This document shows positions 22,757-34,725 of a stretch of DNA of 64,000 nt, one piece after another (the first letter of the stretch is position 1; each line of letters begins with the position of its first letter). Source of the DNA: Cephalotus follicularis (Eukaryota; Streptophyta; Magnoliopsida; Oxalidales; Cephalotaceae); contig BDDD01001953.1 in NCBI GenBank assembly GCA_001972305.1, positions 11,686 to 75,685 on the forward strand, read 5' to 3'. Below the pieces are notes generated by a model. The model was not told the origin of the DNA, ran no database searches, and was given only the letters and a program-made list of their open reading frames with translations. Position numbers and translations under genes: made by a program.

Positions 22757-23815
22757 GGATCTAAGGAAATACTACCGATGAAGATTGTAAAATGTACAAA
22801 TGTTCAAGAATGTCAATATAAAGAAATTTTTCTTCAAATCCAAGACTATATTTCCAAGTTTGCAAGGGACAAGAGGTCCAATGCTCATGTCCTTAAACCT
22901 CTGAACAGCCTCCAGCAAGTTCCCTCGACAGAAGCTTTAATACAAGCTTGTCAGACCACACTCCAAGAAGGATGGGAAAGAAGACTCCCAAGGGAGTAAT
23001 CAGAGCAGGACTTAATACAGGACCAAACCTCTCCAAGTCTCGAATAGACTAAGCACCAAAGTAGACTAATGTCTTGAGCAGACTAAAGTTTACAATTCGA
23101 GAAGACTCCCATCAGAGGAGCACCTAAGACCGTCCGAGGAGCACGTAAAGCTTTAATACAAGTTTTCCCAAAAGACTCCTAAGGGTGCAATGACTAAAAG
23201 ACTTATAAGGAAACAATAAATAAAGACTCCTAAGGGAGCAAATGCTAGTCGGCAAACCCATAAGAATTTGTCCTACCAGATCTACATCGTAATTTGAGAG
23301 GCGAACACATAAGAACTTGCAACGATCAAAGTTGTTGAACTGAGCACTTTAATACAAGTGCCCCTATGAGGGCTGCAAGCTCAGACGACCTGATCTGAAA
23401 AATATCAGATCAGATGAGATCCTGACCTGCAAATCCATAAAAACTTGTCAGACCAGACCTAAAACTTGGTTTGTAAATACTTAAGAACTCGCAAAGACCA
23501 AGTATCTTTGCCTAAGCGATTTGATACAAAGTGTCCTATGGGGGATAAAAAGCTTAGGTAATCTAGTCTGAAAAATATCAGATCATTATAAAAGAAGTCT
23601 ACAAATAAGATAGACTAAGTAAAAGTTCCTAAGGGAATTACAAAGGCTCGAATGAAGCATAAAATAAGTTCTATTACTTATAGTAAATTTTCCTAAGAGA
23701 AACATAAATGCTCAAACAAATTCGAAGAAGACAAAATTTATTTATCAGAGAAGAAGTTACATTACATGAGCAAATTGTTACAAAAGCTTACAAGGCAAAA
23801 AGAGAAAATTACAGT
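22757..23815. other. Gypsy #1 spacer between integrase and antisense gene
   Basis: Non-coding and A-rich. Short degenerate repeats recur: GACTCCTAAGGGAG-like words (23101-23250, 23620), CATAAGAACTTG-like words and AAATATCAGATCA (23398, 23572). The corresponding place in Gypsy #2 (46943-48103) has comparable repeats of its own. No protein-coding signal. Confidence 0.65.
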
Positions 23816-26190
23816 TTAAACTTCATCCCCTGAAGGGACATTATATACAGGAGGAAAAGTGGGCACTTGAGAGTCCTCGGGTAAAGGGGTAAAATCAGGA
23901 TCCGTGGTAGGACCGGTGTAAGGGACAAGCGTAGTTGAGAGCTCCACCCTTGATGATTTTTCAGATTCCCGAGCAAGACATTTTTTTCCCTCAAAGGCAT
24001 GAAGAGCTTTCTCTTCTTCTACATCAACCCCTTCAAAAAAAAAGTCAAACTCGGCCACTGACGAACCACAACTGATAGAGTCCAGAGGAGCCTCTGAATG
24101 ACATGCAATCAAGTTGCGACATGTATAAATACCCCTATGGTAGAGTGCTGCAGACTCCTTAAGGACTTCTTCATCAAAATCTTTGAAATCCCTAAAGTCA
24201 TCCATGGCTTTGGTCAGAGCACCCTGGAACTCAGCCGAAGTTTTAAATTCCATGAGGGCCTTCTCCACTGCCGCTTGTGTCTGAGAGGCCTCCGTTTCCT
24301 GGACCCTAGAGATCCTTTTTTCCATAGTTTTCAACCGATCCTAAAGCTTTATATTATAATGAATAACAAGATCCTTCTCCCTCATCGCCTTAGCCAGAGC
24401 CTCTAAGGCCTGCCTTTTCTCCTCCACAATGGACTCTTGAGCCCCGAGCACTTCCTCTAGCTGGGCACGGGTGGCATCAACCAACTTCTTGAGCTCTGCT
24501 ACCTCAGTGCAAAGCTGATCGATAAGCTCACAGTCGTCCTTGGCGCTCCCCAGCAATATATAGACATCATTCAGAGCCTAAAAAAGAAAGCCCAAAGTTA
24601 AAGGAAAAGTATAGAGTTCGCTTAAAAAGAAAATTGAGAGGAAGCTACATACCCTAATGTTGCTCTGGAGGCAGTGGGTCCAAAGTTGGTTGATAGACCA
24701 ACCTTTTCTCGCATCCACCTCAGTAGGAAGGAGGCACAACCTGCCAAGCTCAACTGCCACCCCTGAGGTTTTCAAGCTAACACCGGAGTTTTTGAGCTCT
24801 CCAAGCTCCTCTCCTACCCGACCGACATCCACAGGCATATCAAGATGGACATGGTCCCGAGGAGTAGCCTCGGGGGCACCATCAGAAGAAGAGCCTTCCC
24901 TATTTCACCTTCTCTTCTTTTGCTTTTTGGATGGAAGGGGTGGTTGGTCCTCAAAAATTCACTTGCCATGGGTAGTCCTTGCCCTGGCGGTCTCAGCATC
25001 ACCCTCAGCAGCAGCAGTAGCAGCAGCCTCCTTTGCTGCTCTATTCTCGGTCACCGCAGTGACTTTATGCAGAGCTCTCTACCTCTCCTCCTCGATAGCA
25101 ACCCTTGCTTTCTCCCTAGAAGCTCTCAAAACGTTGATAGTGGGTTGTCGAGAAGCCTTTGCTGCAAAGAACTACAAGGATAAAGTCAAATGTATGACAA
25201 AATAAAGATTGAAATAAGAAATGAAGACATTACATGCGAAGGAGGTGAGGAAGCCTTAATACAACTCTCCCTATCATCAAAGGGCGAGGTCACGGGTTCT
25301 TCTCGAAAATTTTGAACCCCCTCTCTCTCCATCCCCATGGGGATCTCCTCTTCCACATCCAAAAGATTTCACCCACCAGAGGCCATGATCAGCCTGACTC
25401 GGCGCAGACGATCCTCCCATATGGTGGAATTCACCTCCTCTGGCTCTAGAGCAAAGAGTTTTGCCAGATCTGCCTTCTCGGCTACAGAGAAAATTTTCCT
25501 CTGATCGAGGCGTTTGGTATCCAACGAGTCGCACCACTGGCAGGGAGTGAATCCGGAAAGATTCCTAACAAGGAAATACCTCCCCCTCCAGCCTTTAACA
25601 GATTTTGTAGGGTCCACCAACAACTTCTTGGTCTGACCAACGCGCGACTTGAAATAATAACCGCTCTTGCCAAGGGAAGCATTGAGGAAGTGGAACTCCT
25701 TGAATAGCCCCACCGTCGCGGTCACCCCCGTTTCCAAACATTTCACCAAGTAACCTATGATGAAGGCCCAGGATCGTGCTTAAAGCAGTGAAGGGTGAAT
25801 TTAGAAGTGCCTTAGAATGGCAATAGCGAAGGGTGGTATAGGAAGTCGCAGGCTGTGCGACAGAGCATCCTCAAACACCACAAAGAGACCAGGTTTGTTC
25901 TCTGTGGCCTCCTTGGGATTTCGGGGAAGTGAGAATTCTAAGCTCCTCAGGAAACAGTACTTCTTAGCCATATTTTTCACTTTGTCTCGAGTAAGCTCAC
26001 TCCTATCAAAGAGAGTCCTGAAGACTTGGACGCCAGCCTCGGTAGAGGTGACATCAGGAGCACCCGCAGCAGTGGCTTCTATGTCTTCCTCTGTACCAAG
26101 AGGACACTCGGCGACATTCACCTCTCCTACCACACGGCGCACTTTCGCAGGGGTAGTATTTTGCCTGGCAGTTTGCTTAACCTTAGCCAT
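23816..26190 (-). pseudogene. Gypsy #1 antisense spliced gene, coiled-coil protein
   Basis: An extra gene opposite to pol. Exon A runs from ATG 26190 to about 25370 in one frame broken by two stops: KVKNMAKKYCFLRSLEFSLP, GLFVVFEDALSHSLRLPIPP, LFKEFHFLNASLGKSGYYFK, FALEPEEVNSTIWEDRL. The text resembles the 'putative gypsy type transposon' family (Pfam Transposase_28). Exon B (about 25160-24653) holds a Lys/Arg-rich linker (PSKKQKKRR) and ends HCLQSNIR. A 75-bp intron (24652-24578, GT..AG) follows. Exon C (24577-23816) is a heptad-rich helix (LIDQLCTEVAELKKLVDATR) with one stop, then GIYTCRNLIAC and an acidic Pro-rich tail. Function unknown; homologous throughout to 44490-46942. Confidence 0.8.
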
Positions 26191-26723
26191 CTAGATATTC
26201 GTGAAGGGGAGAGAGAGGGAGAGAAGATGAGAAGCTAAGAAAAACCCTAGAGGCACCTAGACAATTTTGTAAAGCAAACAGGGAAAAATAATTCACCTGA
26301 GATTTTCGCAAAGAAGATTCGTAAAGAAATCGATTTTAATCTTGGAGAGTTTGAAAGATTTGGGAGAGCAAAAGGCTTGAAATCTGAAGAAGTGTAAAAA
26401 GACCTCACCAAGAAGGAAGAACGATTTAAAGAACAAAAGATTGATTTCGGACCATACAATCTCTACCAATATTAAACGGTTAAGATCAGCCCATCAAATC
26501 AGGTGCGGAAAACGAAGAGGCAATACGTGGCAAGTGAAAAGATACAAACGAAAAAAATGCTTGCTCTGTTACGCCATAATTAATACCAAAATCAGGCCAA
26601 ATAGCTAGGCCCAAACACCAAAACAGGCTTAGTTACTCACTAAAACCCTGTTCAGAGCCAAGATAGGCCTCTAATGGTCTTTCTCCTCTGCCAAGCTCAG
26701 AAAATGAAGACCGAGGGGGCATA
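26191..26723. other. Antisense-gene upstream region and Gypsy #1 polypurine tract
   Basis: No ORF of note. It corresponds to 43851-44489 in Gypsy #2, where a TATA box lies; no clear TATA survives here. The purine-rich GACCGAGGGGGCATA (26709-26723) directly before the LTR is the plus-strand primer site and matches the GGGGGCATA tract of Gypsy #2. Confidence 0.7.
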
Positions 26724-27212
26724 TGATATGGGAAAATTTCTACCAAAAATGAACCGCCACATGTCCTTTGGGTATTCAGCCATGTGTCCTCTGGAGTTAC
26801 AGACACGTGGTCAGAAAATTACCAAGATAAATCACCACATAACGCTCCGGCACAAAATAAGGAAATGGTGAGATACTCGACCGTTTCCTAGGGTACAATA
26901 ATCATCTCCATAATGCAAGTCAATGTAGTTACGACAAGGTCCTATGAATACCATAAACCAACATTCTACACAGGTCGGTCAATTTTAGACTAAAAGAACC
27001 TTACAGTTGTCTTCTCTGCCATTATTGACTTAAGCATCGGAGAGTCCTCGGGAGTAATACCTCCTGGATCTTTGTTTAGTTTGCTTTCTGTGTGTAGGGA
27101 GGACCATCAAACACCATTCAACCACCACCCTCGGAGCATTCACATCGTTTTCATCTACAAATCGAACCTCTACACATAAGAGACTGTTTTGGTGTTGATT
27201 TTGACATCAACA
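26724..27212 (+). repeat. Gypsy #1 3' LTR
   Basis: 489 bp beginning TGATATGGGAAAATTTC and ending TTTTGACATCAACA, preceded by the polypurine tract. A second copy of this LTR sequence (490 bp, split by Copia #2) lies at 28461-28784 and 39022-39192. The Gypsy #2 LTR shares the same edges (TGATAGGG...ACATCAACA). The right flank AATCC would be one copy of the target duplication. Confidence 0.87.
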
Positions 27213-28460
27213 AATCCAAACTTAATCTCTACATTAAATGTAGTGTCATAATGAAAATGAGTATTTATGTAGCATACAGCTTGATGGAATTGCCAACGTT
27301 GATCCATGATTTTCCACACAGGCTCATAACTACAAATGATCAAATATATACAATTTAAGGATCTAATATTTAATGATATGATATCAAATAATATAATACT
27401 ACTAACATATCAAACATAAATTAATATTACCTCTTCTTCAAGTTTGCTAGAATTTTCTCCTTTGTTAATGAATCTCATAGCTGGCTTGTCATTCGAGTCT
27501 ACCATCCTTGGCACTTTTATAAGAGGTATTGCAGCTTTCAAACATAAAGAGACATTATGCCAAAATCCTTGAGCATCCATAACAATGGATTTAATTTTTT
27601 GGCCCTTCTTTGACTTGAAAACTTACTAGACTTCCCTTTGTAGATGAAAACATGGTAATCATCAAGTCGCTTCTTTGCTCATTGAGGCATCCCAATGCCA
27701 AGTATACAGCAGTAAAATGGGTAACAACATGTCTTATTAAGTCTTTTCCTTTTGTAAATTCCCTCAACCAAGTAAGTAACAAAGTACTAGAATATATGTA
27801 ACTTGTAAATTTTCTACCTTCAGCAATAGTTATATGATGGTAGTCTAACTTCTTCTCAAGATCCTCCAACATCAAGTCTATGCAATGAGCATCACATGGT
27901 GTCCAAAAACAAGTGTTTTCTCCTTCCCATCAGTAATTCACCAACCAATTTGTAGTTGGTAGCATTATTGGCAACCACCTGTACAACATTTTCCTTTTCA
28001 ACCATCTTCACAACCTTATCTAACATCTCAACAACCTTCTACGCCATTTTAGAAATATCACTTGTGTCTGTGGATGATAAGAACACTATACCCTTAGGAC
28101 TATTCACCAAAAAATTACATATTGAGAGTATTTTTCTACCACTCCATCCATCGGACATAATGGTACAACCGGACTTTTTCCACTCGACTCTATACTCATA
28201 GAGCAATGCTAGTGTCCTTTGCACTTCTTTCTTCAAAAATGTTACTCTAACTTCATGAAAATAAGTTGGCTTAAGGCCCGCACCAAACTTTCCCACCATC
28301 TTAAATATTTTACCAAATTCGGGATAGTCCACACAATTAAAAGGAATGATGCTAGTACAGAAGAACTGACAAATTTATGGACAAACATCTTCACGTTGCC
28401 CCTTCTTGAAGATTTCGTTGATAGTTGCTTAAGATTTTGGCTTTTGAGAGGTAATAAAGG
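27213..28460 (-). pseudogene. hAT-type transposase relic, C-terminal part
   Basis: Minus-strand text typical of plant hAT transposases with a DUF659 domain: FGAGLKPTYFHEVRVTFLKK, CTIMSDGWSGRKILSICNFL, NSPKGIVFLSSTD, then VVQVVANNATNYKLVGELL, MLEDLEKKLDYHH, ELREFTKGKDLIRHVVTHF-like text and NEQRSDL. The frame changes near 28039, 27900 and 27590. The N-terminal BED zinc-finger part continues at 39560-39198 beyond the solo LTR and Copia #2. The left end is cut by Gypsy #1. Confidence 0.85.
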
Positions 28461-28784
28461 TGATAAGGGAAAATTTCGATCCAAAATAAACCGCCACGTG
28501 TCCTCTGAAAATTCAACCATGTGTCCTCTAGAGCTACAGACACGTGGTCGAATAGTTACAAAGATAAATCACAATATGACGCTCCGGTGCAAAATAAGGA
28601 AATGGTAAGATACTCGACCGTTTCCTAGGGGTACAATAATTATCTCTATAATGCAAGCCAAGACAGTTACAACAAGGTCCTACAAATACTACAACGCAAC
28701 TCTATACATATGTCGATCAATTTTAGACTAAAAGAACCTTATAGTTGTCTTCTCTGCCATTATTGACTTAAGCATCAGAGAGTC
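28461..28784 (+). repeat. Solo Gypsy LTR, left piece
   Basis: First 324 bp of a 490-bp LTR of the Gypsy #1 family, inserted in the hAT relic with no polypurine tract before it. The 5-bp duplication AAAGG is perfect: 28456-28460 and 39193-39197. The rest is at 39022-39192, displaced by Copia #2. Confidence 0.9.
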
Positions 28785-31264
28785 TGTTAGATTAGGGTGT
28801 CCCTGCAAGCCACGAGGAGATTGTAGACATATGTACTTTACATATGACACACTCTTGAACTGTACATTATTAGTTCCATTAATGTTTTAATTGTGCATAT
28901 TAAGTAAATATTGGCATCTTGCTATATGTAGAATCCTAAACCATCATTACGGATCAGTTGATCACCAAGTCAACTGAATACACATATAGCGCACTATCGT
29001 TCGAGGGGTTGGACCTCGTGCCTGAGAGGTTATGAGAATGAGATCCTTACTCCCTTCTGACAAAAGTTCCAAGTCATAGGTTCACTTTCTTAGGGCGATT
29101 GATGAACCGCAAAGATTTTCCGTGTTATGCTTGCTCCGAATGATAAAGGAGGATGGATTATCTTACTACCATTTGGGCTTTACCCTAAAGCTAATGCGGG
29201 GTGTGTGCAGAGGTATGACACTGAACCGACCCACCATAGGTTATCTATTTGAAGAGTCAACACCTCTATCAATAGAGTTCCTATTGTCGCGGTAGTGTTT
29301 TGTCAAAGAGGACTAGTAGATCATACGTGATTTACGTTGTATCCTTATACCTGAGCGTCTGGCATGAGTTGTGTAGTAACCGCTTGGCTTTGATTTCTGC
29401 CTTTCCTAGCACTAGCCATGTGCTGGCAAAAGGGTTATCTTTGGGCCTTGTGGGAGCTGCATTAAGATGTATGGGCGAGTTCATGGGATGGGATCATCAC
29501 ATCCGTGTCGAGGGTTATAAGCTCTATAACATCTATGACCATTGAACACTTAATGTCCCGGTCGGGCACTGGGAGATTGGGAACAAGAGGTTTTCGGGGA
29601 TATCTCCCATAATCTCAATGCGTTCGTGGAATTATAGTTATCATGGTTTTACCTAGGGGTGACATTAATCCAAACCCTAGTCCGCGATCGGAGCCGAGAT
29701 GATGAAGGATACACAGCACATAAACCGATGACAGTGATAAAGCACTAGAGAACTGGCTAACAAATGATAGACGTGGTACTTTGTGGTCCACGGATCCGGG
29801 GGTGATTATAGATCACACCGGGGTTATTAGCTAGATAGTCGTACCAGAACTTAGGGATGTTCTGAGAAATTTATCTTTGTACCGGCATTCCACAGGGCTT
29901 TTAGGTCCCGCTTGATTATTGGGAAAGTGACGCATGCTGCACACATACTCGTTTGGTGGTAAATCTAGTTTTTTAACTAGTATATATTAATTTGACATTT
30001 GTGATTTGTTTCTCTTTCCATAAATTGTCTTATTTATATATAAAAAGAATTTATTATCGGGACATGATTTAATTTTAATTAAATAATAAAGAGATAGACT
30101 TTTATAATAAAAAGAGAATTGTTTTAATTGGGCATTTTTTTTCTTTTATGCAAATATTACACGCCAAAATGCCGGGGCTGTGCATTTTGGCGAGAGAGAG
30201 AGAGAGAGAGAGAGAGCGTGCAGAGAGTGCTCAACGTGTGCGGGACGTGTTTCTCAGCCGGTGATGGCTGGCGCTTTGCGTCAGTGGCCAGGAAGAGGCG
30301 TGCGTTCATCCACGGTATGCCTCATCCTCTCTCTCCCGTTTTCTCCTTCTTTCTCTCCTTGGCAGCAGTTTTCGTTTTTTCTGTTTCTTACTCCCGGAGT
30401 CTTTTTCCGCCGCCGGTGATCACTGTAGGTGGAGCCAATCCATGACTCTATCTATATTGATCGTTGTTTTGAGTTTTTCGTTTGTGTTTTGGCCGGTTTG
30501 CGTTTATTGAGTCGACTCTGTTGAGTTGACGCGTCAGCCGCTATGACTTGGCGTTCCGCGCCGAGTCACGGTGAGTCTCTGGTGTAGGTGCTTAGATCGG
30601 GTGGTCTATGGAGCGGGGTTGTTGTGGCTGGACCTGTGTTCGACGGGAGAGTCGACTTAATGAGTGCGACTCATCATTGGCTGTGCCCGCCCGTTCCCTG
30701 GTGAGTCACAGCGGGTCTCCACCATCTGTGTTGAGATCGGGGCTTTTGGAGACTGGATATGTCAAGGCCGGTCCATGTCGGATTGAATCGGAACTCGCCG
30801 AGTCCAACTCTACGAGTCACCGATGCTGCTGGCAGCGTCTAGGTGATTCGCGATGCTTCTCGCCGAGTCTCCGCGACCAGTGGGTAGCTCAGGTCTTTTG
30901 GAGTACAATGTCGTCGTGTCCAGTCCCTGGAGAGTTGGCCGGATTTCGGCAGGCGCTCCGGTGAGGGGCGGTGGCTGCTGTAAGCCCGTAGCGGCAAAGT
31001 GGTGGAGCCTCCAACGTTGGTATGGTTGCTTCCCTTTTGTATTTGCGGTTACCGATTTAATTTCATTTTATCTTTATGTGCATGCTTGATTATTTGTTTT
31101 TAGTTCTATTGAACATTAAACGGAGATCCTTGGCGTATTTATTATGGTAGTAAGATATTAGTGTGAACCTTGACTTGCTGTCTTGGTGTTTTGGAAAAAT
31201 TAAAATTATACATACTAGCATCCTAGACCCAAAATCGACCGGGATCCCTCCCGGGTTTCCAACA
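28785..31264 (+). repeat. Copia #2 5' LTR
   Basis: 2480 bp from TGTTAGATTAGGGTGTCCCT to TTTCCAACA. A TATA-like word (TTTATATATAAAAAG, about 30034) precedes a (GA)n tract at 30192-30216 and a weak CT tract near 30325, which probably lie in the transcribed leader. ORFs within (for example 30128-30445) overlap the low-complexity tracts and look accidental. Confidence 0.92.
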
Positions 31265-31266
31265 AG

Positions 31267-31278
31267 TGGTATCATAGC
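31267..31278 (+). other. Copia #2 primer-binding site
   Basis: TGGTATCATAGC directly after the 5' LTR. It resembles the TGGTATCAGAGC complement of initiator methionine tRNA used by most plant Copia elements, with one change. Confidence 0.8.
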
Positions 31279-33082
31279 GATCCGTTTTAATTTCAATTGG
31301 ACTTTAATTTCGGTTTTGGTGACTATTTTGGAATAATTAAAGTAGCTGAAGTTCTAGTTTAATTCCCTTCCCTTGGTTGTTTTTATAAAAAAATTTTTTT
31401 TTTGGAAACTAGGTTTTAATTAATCTAGTGGGAGGTTTACTGGAACGTCAGTAGACTTGTTGAAATTATTTCGATTGGTCATCGAAAATTGAAATTGCTT
31501 GTGTTTATTTAAATTCTATTGTGGATGTAGATTTTAAATGTCTTATGCATGATGGTTGGCTATGGGACTAGGCCTAGCTTTTGATTTCTTTTGTGGATGG
31601 TTTAATATGCTTTATTATCTTGTGCTTTATTTGGTCTGTAATAAGGTTGCCTGCGTACACCATTGATTCCTTATTTGTATTATTCTTTCTCTCCCTTCAA
31701 TTTGTATTCTATTCTTTATTTTTTAAATGTATTTGGAAATTTCATTTTGTAAACAAAGAAGAGAGGAATCACAAAGAAGCTTGGAGAGGAAGATCAAGAA
31801 AGTTGCAAGATCAAGTGAAGGCCATGTATGCATGGTTCATTTTGTAATAAAGTAGTTTTAAATAGTTAACCTAGGAGATAGAGTGATCACATTGGCTCGT
31901 GTGATCACTTATAGATTTAGTCCCTGGCCAGGCCATTTTTATTTCTAAGTGGGAAATAGGTTGCATGAGATGAATGTTTTCTTTTTTGCAAACAATCCAA
32001 ACATGTCAAGCATGCTAAACCGTTCAGATGGATTTGAAGATAATATCAATCTAATTAACGGCATGGTAATATATAAAAGGGTTAACTCCATTATTGCCCC
32101 TTGAACTTTACACGTTGTGTCCCGTTGGGCCCTGAACTTTTTTCGTGTCAAAGTTGCCCCCAAACTCTTCCCCGTTATTCACTGTTGCCTTTCATCAATT
32201 TTTTCATCCAAAATCACCGTTAAGTGTGAGCTGACACGTTAGGTGATATGTGGGATTTAACTGCCAGCTCACACTTAACGGTGATTTTGGATAAAAAAAT
32301 TGACGAAAGGCAATAGTGAATAACGGGGAAGAGTTTGGAGGCAACTTTGACACGAAAAAAAGTTAATGGGCCAATGAGACACAATGTGTAAAGTTCATGG
32401 GGAAATAATGGATTTATCCCTATATAAAATTTGATCAGACCAAATTTATCCACTTGTGAAATAATAAGTCCATAAGTGGTGGGACATAAGGTTGTCCCGT
32501 CGTTGACCTTCCACAGCCTTCGTTGAATGGCGTGGACATATTGGGGATAGCACTGCCTCTGCAGAGGTCCCCCGTATGACCATTTCTATTCAATTTCAGT
32601 GTGAGGTGCACTGGAAGGAAATAACCATGTTTTGAAACTCTGACAAGCTCCCTTGTGGGTAACAAAATAGGTTCATTTCTTTGAGAATTGTGGGTTTGAC
32701 TTCTACCGGGTTCATATTATTGGCACAACCCAACACTATGGACTATATGGGCCGGCAGGCCAAATATTGTATCGGATCTTACATGAAGGGCCAGAGATCC
32801 TTATGTAAACTGGCACTCGTGTCTACCTATCTTGATATTGTGGTTTGTCATGGCCAACGCTGAGGCCATGATAGAGAGAGATAGATTTCGATCCCCACTA
32901 GGAAGTAAGAGGTTTCCCGAATTTCACAAGGAGGTGTGAGATACGATTAGAATAGTGGAAGGATTCATAATTACAAAAGACCAAGGATTATGGTAATAAT
33001 ATTAATGGAATGATTTGCTAATATTCTCTCTCTTTTTCCTTATATAGGTTGCTAGTTTTGACATATTCAATTATATACTCAA
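31279..33082 (+). other. Copia #2 leader
   Basis: Non-coding 5' leader homologous to the two pieces of the Copia #1 leader. The MITE at 32079-32420 is inserted in it. The position of the solo LTR of Copia #1 is uninterrupted here (around 32570-32580). Small ORFs such as 31581-31847 are not conserved as protein between the copies. Confidence 0.7.
32079..32420. mobile_element. Mutator-type foldback MITE
   Basis: 342 bp made almost wholly of two inverted arms of about 165 bp: the left arm opens GGGTTAACTCCATTATTGCC and the right arm, read in reverse, opens GGGATAAATCCATTATTTCC. The arms diverge by several bases. A perfect 9-bp duplication TATATAAAA flanks it (32070-32078 and 32421-32429), the length typical of Mutator-like elements. 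Copia #1 has the empty site (minus strand, around 17935-17955). There is no coding capacity, so movement would need a transposase supplied from elsewhere. Confidence 0.92.
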
Positions 33083-33700
33083 ATGGCAGATAGCACAAAC
33101 AAAATCAAACATATTTAACAGTCCTAAACTTGAACATCCAATTTTCATTGAATGGAAATGCTTTTTGCGTAACATTCTCATGAGCATGAGAGTCGCTCAC
33201 GAGGATGAGAGTCGCTCATGTCATGACTGAGATAACCCTGAGCTAGTGAACGATGTATCCGACCATCACAAGGCCATAGGGGCTAAGTGGTGGAACGACG
33301 ATTATCGAGTTCGTACCCTATCAATTGTTGGCATGCTACCACAATACCACATGGGGGTTATACACTCACAGACCTTGTGTGCCATGTTTACACAATGAGT
33401 TGTATGACACCCAGTTGAGGACTGTAAAGGTAGATTATGACCAGGATGGGTCGAGATCATCTGTGATGCCTCGATTTTCTACTTGAATAATCTCAAGGGG
33501 AGATAGATCAAGTGAATCTAAGTTCCAAGGGTGAAAATCCAAGGAAGAGGCAGTTAGTGCAAAGGGATTCCATTCTAGATAGGAACAAAAAGTTTTATAA
33601 GGAGTGTGCCTATTTCCATTGTGGGAAACAAAGGCAATTAGAAGAGATATAGTTTGTTCCCAAGTCCAAAGCAGGAAATGCCTCGTGTTGCGTATTTCCA
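33083..33700 (+). pseudogene. Copia #2 gag relic
   Basis: Gag begins near ATG 33083, aligned to the Copia #1 gag start, but is frameshifted at once. The segment with GCTCATGTCATGACTGAG (about 33215) matches Copia #1. A 20-bp local duplication (ATGAGAGTCGCTCA at 33187 and 33207) is inside. A degraded zinc knuckle (CAYFHCGK, 33607-33630) is recognisable. Most of the central gag is missing or unreadable. Confidence 0.65.
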
Positions 33701-34725
33701 TATACTTTATCTAGCTTACCAATGTAAGTTAACTTGGTTAGTGAACCCAAGTTGTGAGACTAACATTAATAACTCTTTGCAGTAGCTAAGAGATTCTAGA
33801 TAGCTGAGAGAACTGGTTAAGCTGAGGATTGGTTCCATGGTGATGAATAGAGAATTCACTTCAGTGTTATTGACGTTTATGAACTGTAAAATTTTATGCA
33901 TGGATATGTATTTAAGACATGATCTCTGTTTATAAACAACATTTCAATGTTCTAGCTAGTGCAAGAGACACGTGGATAAAAGGGATCTACATCTTATACA
34001 ATTACCGCAACATTATATTAACAATTCAGTGAACAAATAACAAAAGTTTATGAGAGACGAAAGATATAAATCCTTTATTCGTGTTACATTGTGGATTAGG
34101 TCATCCTAGAGATGCTAGTTAAACACAATGGTTAAGGATGATCTATTGGACATCCAGGATGTGAAGTCCTATCCAAAGGGTGCAACATTTATGATTGGTG
34201 TGATGACCAAATCTCTCTTCTCCGTGCGAGGAGATAGGGCAGTGGACATATTAGGTTAAGTCCACACCGACGGTAGTGAACCAATGTTGGTCAATACAAA
34301 TGGAGGAATTGGACCTTGATGAATCTGGTCCAGTCCATAATGTCTTTTATCGATCTTCTAATATTATTCTGGGTAATGCACTACAGTTGGCAGAGCATAT
34401 CCTAATCCGAATTCCTTTGAAATCCGTCTCCTCCATATCTAGTGAGATATTTAAATGGAGGAAACCCAGTCTAAACCGTTCGAGGGTAAAGGGTTGTCCA
34501 GTTTATGTAAGAAGGTGAAAACCTTCTAAGCTGGAGGCACAATTGAGACGTTTCCTGTTTGTGGGATATCCTAAGAGACGCTTAATATATTATTTCTACC
34601 ATCCCAGCGAACAAAAGATGTTTGTTTCGCGCACGGAAAAATTCCTAGAGAATGAATACCTGATTGTAGGAAGCAATGGGAGTTGGGTGAAACTAAGAGA
34701 GTTTCCACCTGGTGAAAACCCATAA
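33701..34725 (+). pseudogene. Copia #2 protease/integrase relic with core deletion
   Basis: The protease is barely recognisable. The pre-integrase text MVKDDLLDIQDVKSYP and MTKSLFSVRGDRAVDI (34131-34255) aligns with Copia #1. Just after VHTDG the text jumps to the region after the catalytic Glu (MNLVQSIMSFI-like, 34318 onward), so the DDE core is deleted. The C-terminal part is fairly intact: RFLFVGYPKRRLIYYFYHPS and EKMFVSRTEKFLENEYL-like text, to 34725. Confidence 0.8.

Larger units (their letters stand above)
5203..27212 (+). mobile_element. Ty3/Gypsy retrotransposon #1 (Tat-like), 5' end outside window
   Basis: Order on the plus strand: gag, protease, reverse transcriptase, [Copia #1 inserted], RNase H, integrase, spacer, an antisense gene, polypurine tract, 3' LTR. 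The 5' LTR and the start of gag must lie left of CACTA #1. The antisense gene between integrase and the 3' LTR is a trait of the Tat branch (RIRE2, Grande, Retand). It is a close relative of Gypsy #2 in this window, which was used as an internal reference. Many stops and frameshifts make it an old relic. Confidence 0.9.
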
